A stretch of DNA of 10,748 bases from Ruminococcaceae bacterium UBA5579 (GTDB taxonomy: Bacteria; Bacillota; Clostridia; Oscillospirales; Ruminococcaceae). The translations under genes and the position numbers were made by a program. The stretch covers positions 10,530 to 21,277 of the forward strand of contig DILZ01000040.1 of NCBI GenBank assembly GCA_002425305.1. Reading direction: 5' to 3'. Positions within the stretch are counted from its first letter, which is position 1; the number at the start of each line of letters is the position of its first letter. A model generated the notes under the pieces. That model was given only the letters and a program-made list of their open reading frames with translations. It did no database searches and was not told the origin of the DNA. This document shows, in pieces, positions 6,616 to 10,748 of the stretch.

Positions 6616-6950
6616 AGTGAATTTTATCTCCTTATTTTAATTTAAATTTCAAAATCACGTCACCGTATGCTCGCTCCGCGCTTCGCGCTCCGTTGTGCTA
6701 CGCTGACGAGACCGGTCAGCCTGCGCTTCGCTTCGGCTGACACTTTTTGAAAATCACTTGTTGGCAGTGCGTTGTGTTTGGTCAGAATGTGCTTTTGCTT
6801 CGCCGCCGATGCATTGCGAAAACGTTAACAGCCTAAAGACAATCCAAATCCGTCTGCCGAAAGCACGAAGTGCTTTAAGGTGACCGCTTGCGGTCACACT
6901 CGAAGGCGGACACAAAAACTAACAACTAATCGCTATTAAACTAACAACTA
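6616..6950. repeat. Non-coding palindrome-rich block between the ACT and DUF711 genes
   Basis: No plausible gene occurs in these 335 bases. The left end (6616-6660) is AT-rich and carries the DUF711 ribosome binding site. The stretch 6661-6741 is made of CGCTTCG-like units and has GCTGAC/GTCAGC/GGCTGAC sequences that can pair in two alternative ways (6702-6707 with 6715-6720, or 6715-6721 with 6735-6741). The stretch 6852-6911 folds as an outer stem with two internal hairpins. The right end (6918-6945) is an AACTAAC-type AT-rich repeat that abuts the stop codon of the ACT gene. Together these look like degenerate short interspersed elements that accumulated or inserted inside an operon. I cannot show copies elsewhere from this window. 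Confidence 0.6.
6852..6911. repeat. Three-way-junction-like palindrome cluster
   Basis: The outer arms GTCTGCC (6852-6858) and GGCGGAC (6905-6911) pair with one G-T wobble. They enclose two perfect hairpins: AAAGCAC/GTGCTTT with a 3-base loop (6860-6876), and GTGACCGC/GCGGTCAC with a 2-base loop (6880-6897). All pairings were read directly. The class of element is unknown to me; it resembles REP-type repeats in style only. Confidence 0.65.
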
Positions 6951-7220
6951 TCAGATCTTGTGCATAGAATTGAAGATGTCCTCGTGCATAACGTGTATCT
7001 GCAAGCCCATTTCCTCTCCCGCTTTTACGAGCTTATCGGCAAAATCGATATACTCCACAGTTAGTTTGGAAATTTCGATAAGCATAGTCATCGCGAACAG
7101 ATCCTGCATAATAGTTTGGGTAACATCCATAACATTTGCCTTATGTTCGGCGCAAATGCCGCTTACCTTTGCAAGGATCCCCACCGTGTCTTTTCCGATA
7201 ACAGCTACTACTGCTCTCAT
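6951..7220 (-). CDS. UPF0237 ACT-domain protein
   Basis: The 89-residue product is one ACT domain covering the whole protein. MRAVVAVIGKDTVGILAKVS is the first strand with the GKDxxGIxAxVS turn typical of UPF0237. It is followed by the helix CAEHKANVMDV, the second strand TQTIMQDLFAMTMLIEI, and a final helix/strand ending IHVMHEDIFNSMHKI. ACT domains bind small ligands, often amino acids, at dimer interfaces; the ligand here is unknown. In many Firmicutes (for example the SP0238-SP0239 pair of Streptococcus pneumoniae) this gene directly precedes UPF0210, suggesting a sensor partner for that protein. The start ATG follows ACGGAGGAATT, a near-ideal ribosome binding site. A strong promoter lies about 75 bases upstream. 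Confidence 0.93.
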   Translation of the reverse strand: MRAVVAVIGKDTVGILAKVSGICAEHKANVMDVTQTIMQDLFAMTMLIEISKLTVEYIDFADKLVKAGEEMGLQIHVMHEDIFNSMHKI

Positions 7221-7293
7221 AATTCCTCCGTTCTGCGGTCATTTTGTATAAAAAATGCCCCCGCAAATGTTAAATTTTTATATCTTCTTCTCT

Positions 7294-7322
7294 ATTATAC
7301 TAAAAATTTCAAAAAAAGTAAA
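7294..7322 (-). promoter_or_regulatory. Promoter of the ACT (UPF0237) unit
   Basis: On the minus strand, TTTACT (7317-7322) is followed after 17 bases by a perfect TATAAT (7294-7299). The spacer is T/A-rich. The predicted start near 7287 gives a leader of about 65 bases. The -35 box is 8 bp from that of the divergent plus-strand promoter. Confidence 0.7.
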
Positions 7323-7330
7323 TCTATTTC

Positions 7331-7359
7331 TAGACAAATCGGAAAATTTGTGCTAAAAT
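7331..7359 (+). promoter_or_regulatory. Promoter of the hisJ-lrp-aminotransferase-ispE operon
   Basis: TAGACA (7331-7336) is followed after 17 bases by TAAAAT (7354-7359), preceded by TG one base away (TGC-TAAAAT, an extended -10). Transcription should begin near 7366, about 140 bases before the first start codon. The leader therefore includes the long hairpin at 7399-7485. Confidence 0.68.
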
Positions 7360-7398
7360 GATAAATGTAGAGTTATGTACAGTTGAAATTATGTGCAA

Positions 7399-7485
7399 TT
7401 AGTTGATAGTGAATAGTAGTTAGTTATTAGTTCTGCGATGTCCCCATAAAAACTAACTACTAGCAACTATTCTCTATAAAACTAA
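7399..7485 (+). repeat. Long imperfect hairpin in the operon leader
   Basis: The arms at 7399-7432 and 7451-7485 are AT-rich and complementary over about 34 positions, with a few mismatches and one bulge; the loop is 18 bases (7433-7450). The paired blocks include TTAGTT/AACTAA at the base, ATAG/CTAT, GAATAGT/ACTATTC and AGTT/AACT near the loop. No T-run follows, so it is not a terminator in the plus direction. The hairpin ends two bases before the GGGAAGG ribosome binding site of the next gene. It may be a repeat element or a leader structure. Confidence 0.65.
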
Positions 7486-7505
7486 CAGGGAAGGCCGGAA
7501 CAAGA

Positions 7506-8345
7506 ATGGAAAATCTGATTGATATCCACACTCACTGCAACCTTTCGTCCGACAGCGCGGCAACGCCCGATGAAATGGCGAAAACGGCATATGATATGGG
7601 GGTTTCGCATTTCGCGCTTACCGACCATATCGAGCTTGACGAGTTTCACGACGGCGAGTGGGATTATTGGGCGGCTATCGATAAGACCCGCCCGACGTTC
7701 GAGAAGCTGAAAGCCGAATACGACGGCAGAATGAATATATATTACGGCGCGGAGATAGGTCAGCCGATGTATAATTTACACGCCGCCGAGGAGATACTCG
7801 CCGCTCACGATTATGATTTCGTGTTAGGGAGCGTTCACCGCACCTGTCATTATGAGCATATGGGCAAGATACCCGATAACGAGTTCGACCGCAAGCGCGT
7901 GATGATCGAGTATTGGGAGGATATGCTGAATTTGGTGGAGTGGGGCAAGTTCTGCTCGCTGGCGCATATGACGTTCTTGCTGAGATTTACAAGCGTGGAT
8001 ACTCCTGCGGGCGTGGTCGTTAACAAAACCGAACGAGCCCGGGCGGCATATGATACATACAAGCCGATAATAAATAAAATATTGGAAATTATTGTAAGTA
8101 AAGATATTGCGCTGGAAGTCAATTCCTCGGGTTACCGCAGAGGTCTTGGCGGACCAATGGCAAACGCGCCGTTTGTCAAGCGTTATAAGGAGCTTGGCGG
8201 AAAGCTGATAACGGTCGGCTCGGACGCTCATCAGGCATCGGATATAGCAAAGGATATCGATAAGTGTTACGCGTTCCTTAAAGAGCTTGGATTTAACGAG
8301 GTCTGCGTGTTTGAAAAGAAAGAGCCGAAATTTATTAAAATATAA
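7506..8345 (+). CDS. hisJ: PHP-family histidinol-phosphatase
   Basis: The 279-residue product is a PHP-type phosphoesterase most like HisJ/HisK, which hydrolyses histidinol phosphate to histidinol in histidine biosynthesis. PHP metal-binding motifs are all present in order: DIHTH (His8, His10), TDHIE (His41, Glu43), GAEIG (Glu83), GSVH (His111), AHM (His154) and VGSDAH (Asp240, His242). Length matches the family (about 260-285). The ATG is preceded by GGGAAGG 11 bases upstream, a somewhat long spacing. It is the first gene of a plus-strand operon; lrp follows after 11 bases. No other his genes are in the window. PHP phosphatases have related activities on other phosphate esters, so the metal-dependent phosphoesterase call is firm and the histidinol phosphate substrate is probable rather than proven. 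Confidence 0.87.
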   Translation: MENLIDIHTHCNLSSDSAATPDEMAKTAYDMGVSHFALTDHIELDEFHDGEWDYWAAIDKTRPTFEKLKAEYDGRMNIYYGAEIGQPMYNLHAAEEILAAHDYDFVLGSVHRTCHYEHMGKIPDNEFDRKRVMIEYWEDMLNLVEWGKFCSLAHMTFLLRFTSVDTPAGVVVNKTERARAAYDTYKPIINKILEIIVSKDIALEVNSSGYRRGLGGPMANAPFVKRYKELGGKLITVGSDAHQASDIAKDIDKCYAFLKELGFNEVCVFEKKEPKFIKI

Positions 8346-8356
8346 GGAGAGAGTAT

Positions 8357-8842
8357 ATGAACACAAACAAGCTGTTAGACCTGCTTCGGCAGAACGCCCG
8401 CCTTTCCGACGCGGAGCTTGCCGCAATGCTCGGCGAGAGCGAGGATGCCGTTGCGAAGGAGCTTAAACGCCTTGAGGACGACGGGATTATTATGGGATAT
8501 TCTGCGATAATAAATGAGGAGAAGGTCGACGAAAACGGCGTTACGGCGATAATCGAGCTTAAGATAACGCCCGTTAAGGACTGTGGCTTTGACGACCTCG
8601 CGCACACGATAATGGAGTATGAGGAGGTCGACAGCGTGTTCCTGCTGTCGGGGGCGAACGACCTTTCGGTGACGATAAACGGCGCGAGTCTGCGCAATGT
8701 CGCGCTGTTCGTGTCGGAGCGTCTTGCGGTGCTGGACGGCGTACTGTCGACCACCACGCATTTTATACTGCGCCGCTATAAAGAAAAGGGACATATCTTT
8801 AATGAGGATAACTTTGACGACAGGGGGCTGGTTTCCCCGTGA
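8357..8842 (+). CDS. Lrp/AsnC-family transcriptional regulator
   Basis: The 161-residue product has the two-part Lrp/AsnC layout. An N-terminal winged helix-turn-helix (about residues 3-50) includes LLRQNARLSDAELAAMLGE followed by the recognition-helix region VAKELKRLEDDGIIMGYSA. A RAM/AsnC effector domain (about 62-145) contains GANDLSVTI and the closing strand GVLSTTTHFILRRYKEKG. Such proteins form octamers and respond to amino acids. A tail of about 16 residues (IFNEDNFDDRGLVSP) extends past the usual end. The ATG follows AAGGAGAG. The TGA stop overlaps the start of the aminotransferase gene, so the two are translationally coupled; the regulator probably controls that enzyme or its own operon in response to the related amino acid. 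Confidence 0.93.
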   Translation: MNTNKLLDLLRQNARLSDAELAAMLGESEDAVAKELKRLEDDGIIMGYSAIINEEKVDENGVTAIIELKITPVKDCGFDDLAHTIMEYEEVDSVFLLSGANDLSVTINGASLRNVALFVSERLAVLDGVLSTTTHFILRRYKEKGHIFNEDNFDDRGLVSP

Positions 8843-10017
8843 TGGATTACGACAAGCTGATCCCGCAAAAGATACGGGATATTCAGCCCTCCGGAATAAG
8901 AAAATTTTTTGATATAGCTCAGCACGTCGAGGGCGTTATCTCGCTTTCGGTGGGCGAGCCGGACTTTAAAACTCCGTGGGCGGCGCGAAAAGAAGCGATA
9001 AACATTCTGGAAAAGGGCAAGACCGCCTACACCGCCAACAGCGGACTTATAAAGCTGCGCCGTACCGTTTGTGATTACCTTAAAGGCTTTATCCATACGG
9101 AATACGATCCCGAAAGCGAGGTAATAATTACGGTCGGCGGTTCGGAGGCTATCGATCTTGCGATACGGGCGCTGATAGAGCCGGGCGACGAGGTGCTCGT
9201 TCCCGAACCGAGCTTTGTGTGCTATTCTCCGATAACGGCTATGATGGGCGGCACGGCTGTGCCGATAGTCACAAGAGCCGAGGATAAGTTCAAGTTGACG
9301 GCTGCGGCGCTTAAAGAAAAGATAACGCCGCGCACAAAGCTGCTGATACTTCCGTATCCGAACAATCCCACGGGCGCCGTTATGCGCCGCGCGGACTTAG
9401 AGGCTATCGCCGAAGTTCTGCGCGATACGAATATAGTGGTAGCAAGCGACGAGATATACGCGGAAATGACGTACAACGGCGAAAAGCACGTTTCGATAGC
9501 GGAAATGGACGGTATGCGCGAGCGCACGCTGTTAATAAGCGGGTTTTCAAAAGCATACGCTATGACGGGCTGGAGATTGGGCTATGTTGCCGGTCCGCAG
9601 CCGCTTATAAAGCAAATGCTCAAACTGCACCAATATTGCATTATGTCAAGCCCGACGGTGAGCCAATACGCGGCGATCGCGGCTATCAAGAAGTGCGATG
9701 ACGACGTAAAGCATATGATCGAGGAATACGATATGCGGCGGCGGCTGGTGGTAAAGGGCTTCAACGATATGGGGCTTGAATGCTTCGAGCCGGAGGGCGC
9801 GTTTTATGTGTTCCCGTGCATAAAGAGCACGGGAATGACGAGCGAGGAGTTCTGCGAAAAGCTTATCTACGAAAAGAAGGTGGCTGTCGTACCGGGTTCT
9901 GCGTTCGGTGCAAGCGGCGAGGGATTTGTGCGAGTGTCCTACGCGTACTCCGTTTCACACCTCACCACCGCATTGGGCAGAATACGAGAGTTTCTTGAGG
10001 AGCATAAGAATTGTTGA
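8842..10017 (+). CDS. Pyridoxal-phosphate aminotransferase, class I/II (aspartate/PatA-like)
   Basis: The 391-residue product is a fold-type I aminotransferase of the class I/II family. Key residues are visible: NNPTG (Asn175-Gly178), SDEIYAEM (Asp203, which holds the PLP nitrogen, and Tyr206), SGFSKAYAMTGWRLGY with the Schiff-base Lys237, and FVRVSYA with the carboxylate-binding Arg364. The N-terminus (IRDIQPSGIRKFFDIA, then SLSVGEPDF) is typical of the subgroup that includes PatA and broad aromatic/aspartate aminotransferases. The amino donor and acceptor cannot be read from sequence. The ATG at 8842 overlaps the lrp stop by one base (TGATG); GTG at 8839 would add one residue and suits the AGGGGG site at 8822-8827 slightly better. 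The gene end overlaps the ispE start by seven bases. Confidence 0.92.
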   Translation: MDYDKLIPQKIRDIQPSGIRKFFDIAQHVEGVISLSVGEPDFKTPWAARKEAINILEKGKTAYTANSGLIKLRRTVCDYLKGFIHTEYDPESEVIITVGGSEAIDLAIRALIEPGDEVLVPEPSFVCYSPITAMMGGTAVPIVTRAEDKFKLTAAALKEKITPRTKLLILPYPNNPTGAVMRRADLEAIAEVLRDTNIVVASDEIYAEMTYNGEKHVSIAEMDGMRERTLLISGFSKAYAMTGWRLGYVAGPQPLIKQMLKLHQYCIMSSPTVSQYAAIAAIKKCDDDVKHMIEEYDMRRRLVVKGFNDMGLECFEPEGAFYVFPCIKSTGMTSEEFCEKLIYEKKVAVVPGSAFGASGEGFVRVSYAYSVSHLTTALGRIREFLEEHKNC

Positions 10018-10748
10018 CATTATTGGCTTACGCGAAGATAAATCTGTTTTTGGATATCACGGGAAAACGCGCGGACGGTTATCATTTGCTGGAAACGGTG
10101 ATGCAGAGCGTCGACCTTCCCGATATAGTAACGCTTGAGCTTGCCGACAGCGGGATAACCGTAAGCAGCTCCGACCCGACCGTTCCCGAAAACGAGGGCA
10201 ATATCTGCTATAAAGCGGCGAAGCTGTTTTTCGCGCTTTTGGGAAAGAGCGGCGGAGCGTCTGTCCGCATTGACAAGCGCATACCGCTCGGCGCGGGTCT
10301 TGGCGGCGGCAGCGCGGACGCGGCGGCGGTACTTCGCGGGCTGAACGAGCTTTCGGGCGAGCCGTTTGACGAGGAAACGCTTTTGGGGCTTGCCGCTAAA
10401 GTCGGCGCGGACGTACCGTTCTGTATGGTCGGCGGTACTAAGCTCTGCCGCGGCATCGGAGAGCTGATGAGTGATGAAAAGCCGTATCCCGCGCATTGCT
10501 TTTTAATAGTAAAGCCGGATTTCGGCGTAGATACAAAGACCGCCTACGCGGAATATGACCGTTCGCCGCTACCGCAAAGGGAACGGAACGCAAACGGGTA
10601 TTACAACGTGTTCCGCGCTATATATAAGAATGACGAGTTGGACAATATAGTACAGAAGCTCATCGAACTTGGCGCGGACGGCGCGGAGCTTACGGGGAGC
10701 GGTTCGACGGTGTTCGGGGCGTTTTCTGCAGAGGACAAGGCAGCGGCA
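10011..10748 (+). CDS. ispE: 4-diphosphocytidyl-2-C-methyl-D-erythritol kinase, partial at right edge
   Basis: IspE is a GHMP-family kinase that phosphorylates CDP-methylerythritol with ATP in the MEP pathway of isoprenoid synthesis. The frame is open to the window edge (246 residues of a usual 280-290). The N-terminus reads LLAYAKINLFLDITGKRADG, where AKIN contains the substrate-site Lys9. The glycine-rich ATP loop is PLGAGLGGGSADAA (residues 92-105). The catalytic Asp is in GADVPFC (Asp134), and the GHMP C-terminal motif LTGSGSTVFG is near the edge. No ATG is available near the family start. TTG at 10011 has GAGGAG 8 bases upstream (9997-10002); a second TTG at 10014 is equally possible. 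Both overlap the aminotransferase stop, so ispE is coupled to the upstream gene. It has no functional link to amino-acid metabolism and probably rides on the operon. Confidence 0.95.
   Translation, partial: MLTLLAYAKINLFLDITGKRADGYHLLETVMQSVDLPDIVTLELADSGITVSSSDPTVPENEGNICYKAAKLFFALLGKSGGASVRIDKRIPLGAGLGGGSADAAAVLRGLNELSGEPFDEETLLGLAAKVGADVPFCMVGGTKLCRGIGELMSDEKPYPAHCFLIVKPDFGVDTKTAYAEYDRSPLPQRERNANGYYNVFRAIYKNDELDNIVQKLIELGADGAELTGSGSTVFGAFSAEDKAAA

Noticed and set aside
6616..6665. Possible promoter directly before DUF711 (GTGACG-18-TAAAAT on the minus strand)
   Set aside because: The -10 box would abut the AAGGAG site, so the transcript would start inside the ribosome binding site.
7221..7287. 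Riboswitch or T-box in the ACT gene leader
   Set aside because: The leader is only about 65 bases and I see no conserved aptamer or T-box motif.
10020..10496. 158-codon minus-strand frame opposite ispE
   Set aside because: It is Arg/Ala-rich shadow translation; all GHMP-kinase motifs are on the plus strand.
1..10748. tRNA/rRNA genes, CRISPR array, transposase or phage genes
   Set aside because: No regularly spaced repeats, no recognisable RNA gene and no mobile-element protein were found on either strand.

Overview
This is ordinary-looking chromosomal DNA from a low-to-mid GC anaerobic Firmicute, most likely a gut clostridium of the Oscillospiraceae/Ruminococcaceae type. The evidence is a V-type (V/A) ATPase operon, the UPF0237 (ACT)/UPF0210 gene pair, a PHP-type histidinol-phosphatase, an MEP-pathway ispE, strong AGGAGG-like ribosome binding sites and several GTG/TTG starts. 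The organism is an inference; there is no rRNA or other marker gene in the window.

Layout. From 1 to 5109 on the minus strand lies the promoter-proximal part of a V-type ATPase operon, read in the order G/H - C - I - K - F - E (E is cut by the left edge; the catalytic A and B and the D subunit presumably follow). It has a good sigma-A-type promoter (5171-5199) placed directly after an intrinsic terminator (5201-5252) that ends the next minus-strand unit. That unit contains UPF0237 (ACT domain, 6951-7220) and UPF0210/DUF711 (5263-6615). These genes are usually adjacent, but here they are separated by about 335 bp of palindrome-rich non-coding DNA. From 7331 rightwards, a plus-strand operon runs PHP histidinol-phosphatase - Lrp/AsnC regulator - class I/II aminotransferase - ispE (cut by the right edge), with overlapping or closely packed genes. 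The minus and plus units start from two back-to-back promoters whose -35 boxes are only 8 bp apart.

How the genes relate. The ATPase genes build one membrane machine: K ring, I (a) stator, C (d) socket, the G/H and E peripheral stalk, and the F central-stalk subunit. The Lrp regulator sits immediately before an aminotransferase and probably responds to an amino acid linked to it; histidinol-phosphatase is another amino-acid enzyme. ispE is likely an operon passenger.

The most notable observation is in ATPase subunit I: the cytoplasmic loop between the predicted sixth and seventh membrane helices carries an extra domain of about 67 residues. It aligns without gaps (22 of 67 identical) to the alpha/beta lobe in the N-terminal cytoplasmic half of the same protein, so this stator subunit appears to have acquired a duplicated lobe. 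Secondary points are an extra N-terminal hairpin on the K proteolipid, a long imperfect hairpin in the histidinol-phosphatase leader, a folded palindrome block inside the ACT/DUF711 unit, and a visible base-composition change near position 5250. I did not find a defence system, mobile element with coding capacity, CRISPR array or RNA gene.
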